Shown in pieces: positions 26,881 to 34,816 of a stretch of DNA of 64,000 bases. The number at the start of each line of letters is the position of its first letter. The stretch's first letter is position 1. Origin of the DNA: Phycisphaerales bacterium (lineage in GTDB: Bacteria; Planctomycetota; Phycisphaerae; Phycisphaerales; UBA1924); assembly GCA_029260395.1 (NCBI GenBank), contig JAJDDJ010000001.1, forward strand, positions 372,001 to 436,000, in the 5' to 3' direction. The notes under the pieces are model-generated. The model made no database searches, was not told where the DNA came from, and saw nothing but the letters and a program-made list of their open reading frames with translations. The position numbers were made by a program, and so were the translations under genes.

Positions 26881-28977
26881 CTAGAAAAGCAGAGTAAAGA
26901 CCAGATGAAATCTGTTAGAGCCTGATTTGACGCTCTGATTATCCACGTCATCCAGCGCCACAGCCCAATCAACCCGCACACTCATGTTCCGATAGAAAAG
27001 AAGGTCTGCCCCGATACCCGCGCCCCACAGGTCCTCGTTCTTCTCGAACGCCTGCCGATCCACGTTCTCGCTGCGGCCTATGTCTGTAAAGGCTTTGAGA
27101 ACCAGGTCCCAATCGGGCCTTCCATACACCGAACGCGGGGCCTGATAGAAAGGCCGGCCAAAGAACGATCCGGGCTCACGGAAGTTGCCATCCCCGTCCG
27201 CAACCGACAACGGCCTGAACGACCGGGGAACGTGCCAGCGGTATTCAGCTGATGCGATCACCACGTTGTCGCCCGCGACCACCGACTCGGGGTACCCGCG
27301 CACCGAGTACAGCCCGCCGACCACCTGCTGCTCGTTGGGCACGAGACGGTTGTCCATCGCGTACTGGCCCCGAACCGATAGCGCGATCTCGTGCGCCAAC
27401 GTCGAGCTCTTCCAAGTGGTCGGGTCCTGCCAAGCGCTGCCCAGGATCAACGGCTCCAAGAAGAACGACCCGTTCACCCCGTATCGAAAGACCGACCAGT
27501 CCTGCTCCGGTGCCAGTCGGCCCAGTCGCTCTAGGCCCGGCGACTTGCCGCCCGAGATATCCGCGAGCGACCACTCGAAGCTGGTCTGCGCATCGAAGCT
27601 CCACTTGTCCGTAGCCGCCTCCGCCCGAAGCCCAACCTTGGGCACTAGGAACTGCTCACGGCCCTGCACGCCGACCGCCTCGTTGAACACCTCGGTCTGG
27701 TTCCACCGCGCCCCAGCGAACGCATCCACAAACAGCTCGCGCCGCTGGTAGAAGTTCCACGCGACCTCTGCCCCGATCGTGTACCCCTCGCCCGTGAACT
27801 TCTCGTCCGCGAGGCCCACATCAGACGCCGTGAAGCTGCTGAAATCACCGAAAAGCCGAGCGCGCCAGCGGTCGGTCCCCGGAATCGCGGTTTCGTACGA
27901 GGCAACCGCCGCGTGCGAACTGCTGAACCCTGCGGTGATGTACTCCAGACTCAGAATGTCGTCGAGGTTGTTGAGCTGCGAGAACTGCGCCCCGAACCGC
28001 TCGCGCCAAGGCTCGGTCGACTTGGTGCCGGTGTTCGAGAACTGCGAGTACGCGAGCCATTGTTTGTTCTCGCTCACCAAGTAGTCGAGCGTCACTTCGC
28101 CCGCAGCCTCACCCGGCGCGAGCGCCACATCAACCCGCCTGCCTGGGAAGCGGTTGAGCCGAAGCACATAGTCGTCCAGCAGGTCCCGCCTGAGCAGGTC
28201 CCGTTGGTTGTTGTCATCGGTGTACTCGCCGTTCTCGACCACGCCGACCGGGCTGCGGTTGAGGATGCGCACGTGCTTTGGGTTGTCGAGCCGATTGTCG
28301 ATTCCGAATCGGTCGCCCGAAGCCACCGTGCGCACGTTCTTGACCACGCCGTTGAACACGATGACGGTCAGCTCCGTGCGCTCGCCACGAAAGTCCGTCG
28401 GCCCCTCGAAGCCCTCGGGCTTCTCAAGCAAAATATCCTGTGGGCTTACCAGCGCCAGACGGCCCAGAAGCTCCCGCCGCTCGAACTCCTGATCGATCCG
28501 GTTGAGCACTTCCTGCACCGCGTTGCGGGTCATCAGCACCGTGCCGTTGGTGCCGATCTGGTCGATGCGCACACCCTCGACCGCCTCGCCCGGCTTGGGC
28601 GTCGCGAGCAGGTCGCCGTCGGGCACCAGCGCGACGAGCAGCTCACCGAGTTGCTCAGGCGTGGGAAGCCCGGGGTGCTCGGGCTGGAGCAGAATCACGA
28701 TCGCAGAAACCGGGAACAATTCCTCATCAAGCCCCGCGCTGGACGACGGTCCTTGAGCGGCCGGCGAAGTCGCGACCGCTTCCTGCGCCTCAGTCTCGCT
28801 GGCAACTTCCACCTCCGGCACGAAGGGGTCCATCTGACGGATGATGCCCGCGCCCGGCGCAGACGGCTCGTTGTTCAAGAGCCTGTCCTGCGCGCACGCA
28901 TCGCTCGCAGCGGCCAGCATCGCGCCCGACACCACCAACCCCCTCCAACCACCGCGCAGCGTGTCTATCAAGTTCAC
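26881..28977 (-). CDS. TpsB outer-membrane transporter (FhaC/ShlB family)
   Basis: A 698-residue Omp85-superfamily protein that would export the giant TpsA encoded next to it. Signal peptide with cleavage near ACAQ. A linker of about 70 acidic/Ser-rich residues follows, then POTRA-like regions (about 80-310), then a 16-strand barrel (about 320-698) with many aromatic-ended strands. The barrel carries the L6-loop motif VRGYP, as in FhaC's VRGY, and ends in phenylalanine (HLVFTLLF), the usual barrel-assembly signal. FhaC homologues are about 550-600 residues, so this one has a longer N-terminal linker and periplasmic part. GTG start. The Shine-Dalgarno (AGAGGGA) lies in the 3' arm of a 6-bp hairpin. 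A weak promoter candidate (GATACC at 29033-29038, TTGCCC at 29054-29059) lies upstream. Confidence 0.85.
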   Translation of the reverse strand: MNLIDTLRGGWRGLVVSGAMLAAASDACAQDRLLNNEPSAPGAGIIRQMDPFVPEVEVASETEAQEAVATSPAAQGPSSSAGLDEELFPVSAIVILLQPEHPGLPTPEQLGELLVALVPDGDLLATPKPGEAVEGVRIDQIGTNGTVLMTRNAVQEVLNRIDQEFERRELLGRLALVSPQDILLEKPEGFEGPTDFRGERTELTVIVFNGVVKNVRTVASGDRFGIDNRLDNPKHVRILNRSPVGVVENGEYTDDNNQRDLLRRDLLDDYVLRLNRFPGRRVDVALAPGEAAGEVTLDYLVSENKQWLAYSQFSNTGTKSTEPWRERFGAQFSQLNNLDDILSLEYITAGFSSSHAAVASYETAIPGTDRWRARLFGDFSSFTASDVGLADEKFTGEGYTIGAEVAWNFYQRRELFVDAFAGARWNQTEVFNEAVGVQGREQFLVPKVGLRAEAATDKWSFDAQTSFEWSLADISGGKSPGLERLGRLAPEQDWSVFRYGVNGSFFLEPLILGSAWQDPTTWKSSTLAHEIALSVRGQYAMDNRLVPNEQQVVGGLYSVRGYPESVVAGDNVVIASAEYRWHVPRSFRPLSVADGDGNFREPGSFFGRPFYQAPRSVYGRPDWDLVLKAFTDIGRSENVDRQAFEKNEDLWGAGIGADLLFYRNMSVRVDWAVALDDVDNQSVKSGSNRFHLVFTLLF

Positions 28978-28984
28978 GGCTTTC

Positions 28985-29000
28985 CCTCTGGCCGCAGAGG
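28985..29000 (-). promoter_or_regulatory. Hairpin covering the tpsB ribosome-binding site
   Basis: CCTCTG-CGGC-CAGAGG on the minus strand forms a 6-bp GC-rich stem with a 4-base loop, ending 8 bases before the GTG start at 28977. The purine-rich Shine-Dalgarno overlaps the 3' arm, so folding could limit translation of tpsB. Confidence 0.4.
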
Positions 29001-29118
29001 CCGATCGCGCTCTCGTTGCGCCGATTCAACACGGTATCAGAAGGGGATTGCCAGGGCAAACCAGCGAACCGGTCCCAGGCGATTCCAATAGCCCTCTCGG
29101 GCTCCGCCAATCCGAGCA

Positions 29119-30081
29119 CTAGGCCGAACGGCCCGCAGCCCGCGAAACCGGCTTAAGCATCTCATCGAACCGGGCCCGGGTGCTCTGGTCCACGCTGTAG
29201 GTGATCGTCGTCACCAGCGGGATAGTCGATTCGGGCGTCCTAAGGCACGCGAACTCGCCCCGCCCGGGAGGACCGATGACCAGATCGATGAACTTGTGCC
29301 GAAGCGGCATGATGACCAGTGAGGGCCTACCCCCCCATCCGCCGAGCACGCGCAGCCATGCCCATGCAGCGTCCTGAGGCTGATTGGCCCCACGGGGCAC
29401 CCGAACGTGCTGTGGCTTGTCCATGCCTGCCCGGCCAGAATTGCGCTCTGGCGATGGCTCGCCGAGCATCCCCACCAACCGATGCATCAGCCGGTAGACC
29501 GAATCCTTGCCACCCTCTGCCTCGATTCGATTCGACACCGCACGAAGGCCTTCGCTGCAATCGATCGAATCGAGGACCCGTACAGGCTGGATACCCGCCG
29601 AGACACGAACCAAGTCCTGCCGAGCCGAGTCGAGCGCTGCGACCACTTGCTCAGCGGTCTCCGCTGCCCGGCATTCGTTCTCCACTCGTTCAAGCAGCGG
29701 CATGCACGTGCTGAGGGCCCACTGCACATCGATCCCGATCGCGTGCACGCACACGATCATCGGGAACGCTTTGCGTCCCTTGCCGTCTTGCGAGGGCCAC
29801 ATGCGGGCCATGATGACCGACGCGCCGTCGTGCCACACAAGGATGTGACGAAGCGGATACGCCTCAGCGGTCTCGTCGTCACCCGTCCAGGTGCCTGCGT
29901 CGATGTTGCCGCCGATGCCCTCGACGTACAGCCGGCGCTTGAACTCCACAAGCTGCTCAGTGTCCATGCCTTGATCGTCGAGGTGATCGTTCCAGCCGGG
30001 ATGCTTGCCGAATGCCGCCAAGTACAGCCCTGCCTCTGGGGCGTCCTCGCGGTTCAGCACGGTCTTGAGCCATCCCAGCAC
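29119..30081 (-). CDS. TagF/ImpM-like T6SS-associated protein
   Basis: A 320-residue soluble protein. The N-terminal segment LAAFGKHPGWNDHLDD resembles the start of TagF/ImpM proteins (GKxPxxGDF-type), and WPSQDGKGRKAFPMIV matches the 'GR.FPL' part of that family. TagF proteins are post-translational brakes on type VI secretion assembly. The second half has no motif I can name. It lies 196 bases downstream of a TssM gene, in the same direction, which supports the call. It starts at GTG (30081) with AAGGA about 9 bases upstream. The 196-base gap, which contains only a weak inverted repeat (30194-30215), suggests partly independent expression. Family assignment is moderate. Confidence 0.55.
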   Translation of the reverse strand: MLGWLKTVLNREDAPEAGLYLAAFGKHPGWNDHLDDQGMDTEQLVEFKRRLYVEGIGGNIDAGTWTGDDETAEAYPLRHILVWHDGASVIMARMWPSQDGKGRKAFPMIVCVHAIGIDVQWALSTCMPLLERVENECRAAETAEQVVAALDSARQDLVRVSAGIQPVRVLDSIDCSEGLRAVSNRIEAEGGKDSVYRLMHRLVGMLGEPSPERNSGRAGMDKPQHVRVPRGANQPQDAAWAWLRVLGGWGGRPSLVIMPLRHKFIDLVIGPPGRGEFACLRTPESTIPLVTTITYSVDQSTRARFDEMLKPVSRAAGRSA

Positions 30082-30277
30082 GTCACGTATTCCTTGCGAT
30101 CGCCGCTCATGGGTGGTGCTTTACAAAGGGCACCATCAACTACGCGAAAGCTGTCGGGCCTTGGGGACACCGTGTTTCCACCAGAACTCCATTCCTGAGG
30201 CTCTATCGGCTCAGGGCAAGGCTATCGGACAGTTGGAATGAGCCCCAACCGACGAGAATCCGACTCAAAGACACCGA

Positions 30278-32536
30278 TCAGCCGCCCTCGGCCGCGTCTT
30301 TTAGCTCTTCAAGCCGTCTCGTCACACCCCGCTTGGCCCGCTCAAGCCACGAATCCAGCGTACCCGAAGATGGACCGGAATCGATGGCGGCCAGCAACGA
30401 CTGGCCTTGGGATTGGGCGACTCCGATGTCGAACTCCCCGGCCTTCGCGGGGTCGTAGGCGTCCCTCCATGCCGCGACGCCTTCGGTGATCGCTGTTTCG
30501 AGCCGGCGTGAGCCCACGAGGTTCTTGGCTCCAGCCCCACGGTCGAGCAGGCGGTCGACACCCGCCATTAGCGCTGCCATGTCGATCACCGGCTGCTCGT
30601 CATCCGCCGATGCAGGCGAGGCGGCGTACGTCAGCAAATCCTCGAACTCAAAGCGTGGCCGCTTGCCATCGCCCTCCGGATCCAGCGTGCCGACCTCCAA
30701 GTAGATCAGCGCCCGCAGGGCGTCGAGCTTGGGCTGGTCCCACACGCCCTGCCGGCGATCGATCTGCATGCGGCTGTCCGCCGCCACAATCACCGGACGT
30801 ATCACGGTCACGAGGAATACCGAATCGAACGCCTTGGCCCGCGCCGCGTCGTAGTCGGCTGTAATCGGGGCCAGCGGCCGGTAGAGCATCGGCGCCTGAA
30901 TTGGCGCCTCGATCTGCGGTATGACCGCCGCCGCCACCGTCTCGCGCGTGAACTCGGTCACGTCCAGGTCCATCGTCTCGGTGCCCATGTACTCAAACTC
31001 GCTCGTGTTGTCGCGGGCCTGCCACACGATGTTTCGCGCGCGCAGCGTTAGCCGCGAGCTTTCCGCTTTCTCGGGCACGGTCCTGTACGCGTTCAGCATG
31101 CCCTCCCAGAACCCGAGGTGCTGGCCGATACTGGTCTTGTACGACCACGCACCCCACGCCGTCAGCCCGATCAACGCCACCGCGGTGAACCCGGCCGATC
31201 CAAAGATCAGCAGCTGCCTAGCCGCCCGCGTCGCCTTGGCGCTGGCGCTTTTGAGCACAAGACCGCGTTCGCGGAACACCTTGGAGATGAACATGTCCCG
31301 CAGGAAGAACGCTCGCTCGCGCTTCCACGTCCGGCCCTCGGGCAGCGCGTCCACCGGTACGCCGATCGCCGCTGCCAGGTCCGCGTCCAGGGCGGAGCCC
31401 TCGCGCATCGACGATGTAAAGTAGATGCCACGCAAGAACAACGGATCGCCCGACCAGGCCCCGCCCGAGAAAACAAGCTCGAGATACCGCTGAAGCTTGG
31501 GCACCAGTTGGGTCATCGCTTCGGGGTACGCGTAGAGCGCATCAACCTGATCGATCCGCCGAAGGTTCGGGTCCTCGGTGTGCACCGGGTCCATGAGCAG
31601 CGCCATGCGGCGCCTGCGGATGCGGTCGGCAAGCTTGGAGAAGTGCTCGCCCAGCCGGCGCGGCTCAAATTTCTCATCGAGGCTCGACGGGTTCGACCAG
31701 CCCATCATCTGGTGCTGCAACCCCGGATCGTCGATCGAGTCGTAGAACTCGCGGAACCCGTTGATGAGGTCCGACTTGGTCACGATCACGAACGCCGGGA
31801 ACCGGACTTTAAGGCTGTCGCGGACGGTGTTGAGCTGCTGGGCGATGCGTGTGGCCTTCTGCTCGATGGTCCCGTCGTCGTCCTTGATAAGGCTGTCGGC
31901 GGGTATCACGAGCAGCAGCCCGTTGACCGGGCTGTTGGGCCTGGCTGTGCGCAGCAGCTTGAGGAACTCTTTCCATTCACTGGTCTTGCCCGCCGCGACT
32001 TCCTCGAACATCAGTCGGCCCGCGGTATCGAGGATGACCGCGTAGTTGGTGAACCACCAGTTCATGTTCATCGTGCCGCCGAGGCCTTGCAGCGTGTTCT
32101 GCAACCCACCCGGGAACCCGACGTTGCTGTGTCGAACCGCTTCGGTCTTGCCCGAGCCTGGCTCACCTACCAGCAGGTACCAGGGCAGCGAGTACATGTC
32201 CTTGCCGTGCTTGCGGAAGACATCCAGCCCCTCAGCGAACTTGTCGTGCAGGTTGGCCACGCTCGCTTCGCCCGCAAGCCCGCGCTTGCCCTTGCTTGCG
32301 TTTTCGCGGATCTGCTTCTCGAAGGGCTTGCTCCTGGCCTTGGACATCGCGCCCAGAACCTGCTTGTAAACAAGCAGCAAGAGCCCAACGAGCACAAACC
32401 CACCCAGCACGATCCCGAGCGCTTTGATCGCGCCCATGACGATCAGCACGCCGCTGATGCCGCCGACTACCGCCACAACCAAGAAAATCTTGACCGGCAG
32501 CGGAACCAGACTGCTTGAACCAGATCCTTGCGCCAT
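30278..32536 (-). CDS. TssM/IcmF-like inner-membrane NTPase, short form
   Basis: A 752-residue protein with the TssM layout. Two adjacent membrane helices (about 13-58) come first. A cytoplasmic NTPase-like domain carries Walker A GEPGSGKT (124-131) and DTAGR (Walker B), and the FVIVTKSDLINGF segment gives the G4-like TKxD. A third membrane helix lies near 437-460, followed by a periplasmic part of about 290 residues. Proteobacterial TssM proteins usually have a periplasmic part more than twice this size. TssM spans the envelope with TssL and docks on the lipoprotein TssJ. No tssJ is seen here. ATG at 32536 preferred (AAGGGA upstream); an in-frame GTG lies at 32554. TssL-like gene directly upstream. 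Confidence 0.82.
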   Translation of the reverse strand: MAQGSGSSSLVPLPVKIFLVVAVVGGISGVLIVMGAIKALGIVLGGFVLVGLLLLVYKQVLGAMSKARSKPFEKQIRENASKGKRGLAGEASVANLHDKFAEGLDVFRKHGKDMYSLPWYLLVGEPGSGKTEAVRHSNVGFPGGLQNTLQGLGGTMNMNWWFTNYAVILDTAGRLMFEEVAAGKTSEWKEFLKLLRTARPNSPVNGLLLVIPADSLIKDDDGTIEQKATRIAQQLNTVRDSLKVRFPAFVIVTKSDLINGFREFYDSIDDPGLQHQMMGWSNPSSLDEKFEPRRLGEHFSKLADRIRRRRMALLMDPVHTEDPNLRRIDQVDALYAYPEAMTQLVPKLQRYLELVFSGGAWSGDPLFLRGIYFTSSMREGSALDADLAAAIGVPVDALPEGRTWKRERAFFLRDMFISKVFRERGLVLKSASAKATRAARQLLIFGSAGFTAVALIGLTAWGAWSYKTSIGQHLGFWEGMLNAYRTVPEKAESSRLTLRARNIVWQARDNTSEFEYMGTETMDLDVTEFTRETVAAAVIPQIEAPIQAPMLYRPLAPITADYDAARAKAFDSVFLVTVIRPVIVAADSRMQIDRRQGVWDQPKLDALRALIYLEVGTLDPEGDGKRPRFEFEDLLTYAASPASADDEQPVIDMAALMAGVDRLLDRGAGAKNLVGSRRLETAITEGVAAWRDAYDPAKAGEFDIGVAQSQGQSLLAAIDSGPSSGTLDSWLERAKRGVTRRLEELKDAAEGG

Positions 32537-32598
32537 CGCGCTGTATCCCTTCACAGTGTGCCAACGACCATTGAGGGTCGCGGGCCGTACGAATCAGA

Positions 32599-33273
32599 TC
32601 ATTCCGCGATCGACTGGATGCTCTCGAGCGTAGTTTCCAGCGACTTCGAGCTTGATAAAAACAAGAACACGTTCGCACCCAGCAGCACCGCCGCCAGACC
32701 AACCAGCGCGATCAGCACGGCACCCACCACCTTCGCGGGCGGCTCGACGTAATTCGTCTGGTCCACGTTCTCATAAGCCTCAGGGCACACGCGTGACGAG
32801 GCTTCGGAATCCATCACGCCGCGTAGCCTGGCGGACATCTCCGTCATCTTTGATCGCAGCGAGTCGGGCCGCTGCCCGCCTGTGAACCCGAGGCCAAGGC
32901 ACGTGAACAGCACGGCGAGCTGCTCGGTCGACGACGGGCTCTGATCGGCGAGTGCCGCATCCACCAGGTCGTAGAATTTCTGGTCGCTGTCAAGCCCGTC
33001 GTGCTCCATCGCCATCGGCTGCCACGTCGCAGCAAACGGAAGGGCGCTCTCTCGGATCAGGGAATCGGCGAACAGCACCAACGCCGGCTCGACCCGCTGG
33101 TAATCCGCGCCAACCGTGCCACCCATCTGCGACGACCGCTGACGCATCATCTCGAGCTGCTGCTTGAGCTCCACCCGCACCACATCCTCGGGCGGCGGGG
33201 TGCCCTTGCGCGCCGAGCGGTTGAGCCGGCAGCAATACTGAAAGAACGGCTCGGTTAGGTCCACCAGCTTCAT
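32599..33273 (-). CDS. TssL/DotU-like T6SS membrane protein
   Basis: A 224-residue protein with the DotU/TssL pattern. The N-terminus (LVDLTEPFFQYCCRLNR) matches the family opening. The cytoplasmic helical domain contains RVEPALVLFADSLI and EQLAVLFTCLGLGFTGGQ. A single C-terminal membrane helix (about 180-203) completes the fold. TssL binds TssM and links the membrane complex to the baseplate. No peptidoglycan-binding OmpA-like extension is present; after the membrane helix only about 20 residues remain. The ATG at 33273 has AAGGA at 7 bases and fits the family start better than the upstream TTG. It lies 62 bases before TssM in the same operon. Confidence 0.8.
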   Translation of the reverse strand: MKLVDLTEPFFQYCCRLNRSARKGTPPPEDVVRVELKQQLEMMRQRSSQMGGTVGADYQRVEPALVLFADSLIRESALPFAATWQPMAMEHDGLDSDQKFYDLVDAALADQSPSSTEQLAVLFTCLGLGFTGGQRPDSLRSKMTEMSARLRGVMDSEASSRVCPEAYENVDQTNYVEPPAKVVGAVLIALVGLAAVLLGANVFLFLSSSKSLETTLESIQSIAE

Positions 33274-33328
33274 CAACCAGTCCTTCCACAAACGGGCCGG
33301 CCTCGGCCCCGCTTGCTCGCTATCTCGA

Positions 33329-34156
33329 TCACTTCTTGATCACGTCCCGCAGCATCGATTCCGAGTAGTCCACAATCGAGGCGAGCATGTCCGCCTCCAG
33401 TTCGTCCTCGTCGAACGTGCCCACGATCTCTTTATACCGCCGCCAGCAGGCCTTCTCGCCTTGGTCGCCCGTGCTGGACTCGATCAACTCCGGGGCCAGC
33501 TCGCCCAGCCTTCGGTGCGCGAAGTGCCCGACCTGCGAGATCGACGACACCAAGGCTGCCACCAGCTGCCGCAAACGCTCGATCTCGTCGCGGATGGCTT
33601 GAAGATCGCCCGATTGGCCTGAGGCGTACTCCCCGATCAGTCGGCCTAGCGGCTCGCCCCGGCGGAGCTCGCTGCGGGGCGCGATGCGCTTCCACGTGCT
33701 CCAACCGAGCTGGTCCATGCTGTGCGCCAGACCCGCCAGGGCCGCCGATAGCTCGCTGAGTCTTGGCCCGTCGAGTTCGGTGCCCTGCTGGCTCGCGAAG
33801 AACTCCTTGAAGAAGTCCGAGTTGGTCGCCGGAACGGTCCAACTACCACCCGAGCCGCTGGGCAGCTTGAAGATGCCCGATTTGCGCAGCTTGCTTTCGA
33901 GCGTTGCTCGCTCATCCGGCGACAGAATCGCCGATAGCTCTTCGAGACGGCGAGTCAGTTCTTCCACCCCGCCCTCACCCGCAGCGGGCGCGGGTGCCAT
34001 GGACGCGGGCTCGACCTGCGTGGATACCCCGCCCGCGCTGAGGGCAGCGGAGGCCTCCCGCCGATCGGCGCTGCTCATCGAACCCCAAGCCGCCGCCAGC
34101 TTTTTAGCCAGCGCTACCGGTGAATCGCCAGATTGATCGCTCTGCTGCGTGTCCAC
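33329..34156 (-). CDS. Unassigned helical protein heading the TssL/TssM operon
   Basis: A 275-residue protein I cannot place firmly. The first third is Ala/Ser-rich and helical. The part from about 95 (LSPDERATLESKLRK) to the end is almost all alpha-helix, with FFKEFFASQQ, a WSTWKR patch and a C-terminal CWRRYKEIVGTFDEDELEADML segment. Position and helical C-terminus recall the region after the FHA domain in TagH/ImpI-type T6SS proteins, but no FHA domain is present; a TssK- or TssA-like adaptor is another possibility. GTG at 34156 is chosen because AAGGAG lies 7 bases upstream. The frame continues to 34237, but that extension covers the candidate promoter (34240-34269) leader. It is the first gene of the operon. 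Confidence 0.6.
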   Translation of the reverse strand: MDTQQSDQSGDSPVALAKKLAAAWGSMSSADRREASAALSAGGVSTQVEPASMAPAPAAGEGGVEELTRRLEELSAILSPDERATLESKLRKSGIFKLPSGSGGSWTVPATNSDFFKEFFASQQGTELDGPRLSELSAALAGLAHSMDQLGWSTWKRIAPRSELRRGEPLGRLIGEYASGQSGDLQAIRDEIERLRQLVAALVSSISQVGHFAHRRLGELAPELIESSTGDQGEKACWRRYKEIVGTFDEDELEADMLASIVDYSESMLRDVIKK

Positions 34157-34500
34157 AACCACGCTCCTTACCGCCAACGAACCCGGCCTCTGGGCGGAGA
34201 ACCCGCCCCAGACCCGGGGTTTCGCCCCACGGGACAACGATCATAACGTCCGAGAGCGCCGAGGCCCAATCGGCTCCGCGGACGTTCTTTTTAGCCGTCG
34301 GCGAGGATCCCATCGTCTGCATGGTCCGCTATCGCACGTTCACAAGTTCTGCCCGAGCAAGCAGTTGAGCAACAGGCCTGTGAATCCGATGGTCAGTCTG
34401 GAACAACCGCGCCTCGTGTGGGGTGCCGCAGAAGCGAATGCCTTTGTCGTCCGGGTCCGTGCCCAAACGGGGCGGGATCCATTGATCGAAAGCCAACGCC
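34157..34500. other. Divergent intergenic region, 344 bases
   Basis: No gene is supported here. It lies between the TssL/TssM-operon head (minus) and a small lipoprotein gene (plus). It holds a minus-strand promoter candidate and a short GGGGTTTCGCCCC-type inverted repeat (34216-34228) in the operon's leader. Nothing convincing was found for the plus-strand gene. Confidence 0.5.
34240..34269 (-). promoter_or_regulatory. Candidate sigma-70-type promoter of the T6SS-like operon
   Basis: On the minus strand TTGGGC (34269-34264) is followed after 18 bases by TATGAT (34245-34240), five of six matches to the -10 consensus. The start site would be near 34233, giving a leader of about 77 bases before the GTG at 34156 that contains a short GC hairpin. 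Confidence 0.5.
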
Positions 34501-34767
34501 ATGCGCCACATGAACGCCCGAAACGTGCTCTGCCTCGCGGCCCTCGCAGCCGCTGGCCTCTCGACCGTTGGGTGCGCTTCGTCCTCGTCGGCCTCCCGTA
34601 CTGGCACGCAGCCGGGCCGCATCGTCTACCAGCCCAGCTACGACACCAGCCACTCCAGCCAGACCCTGGTCGCGGGCGATTCGCTCGGCCGGGCCATGTT
34701 CGAGCAGGGTGCCGTCATCGCCAGCCGTGCGCACGCCGAGCTGCGCTACGCGGGTGTCGTCGAGTAA
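34501..34767 (+). CDS. Small predicted lipoprotein
   Basis: An 88-residue protein. The N-terminal signal (LCLAALAAAGLSTVGC) ends in a lipobox with Cys near residue 25, followed by a Ser-rich linker. The mature part of about 60 residues (YQPSYDTSH, AGDSLGRAMFEQG) has no family I recognise. ATG at 34501 or the in-frame ATG at 34510 could start it. It is transcribed away from the TssL/TssM operon and converges on phoU with a 49-base gap. It is too short and dissimilar to be called TssJ, although an accessory envelope role beside the T6SS-like genes cannot be excluded. Confidence 0.6.
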   Translation: MRHMNARNVLCLAALAAAGLSTVGCASSSSASRTGTQPGRIVYQPSYDTSHSSQTLVAGDSLGRAMFEQGAVIASRAHAELRYAGVVE

Positions 34768-34816
34768 AGACCCCTCGCTCTGACTCATGAAGACCCAATC
34801 ACGGGCGCTCGCCACT

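Noticed and set aside
30194-30215. CCTGAG...CTCAGG inverted repeat in the gap between tssM and tagF as a terminator
   Set aside because: Six pairs around a 10-base loop with no T-run; too weak to call.
34501-34767. Possibility that the small lipoprotein is TssJ
   Set aside because: It is divergent from the tss operon, only about 60 residues when mature and shows no TssJ-like beta-sandwich pattern.
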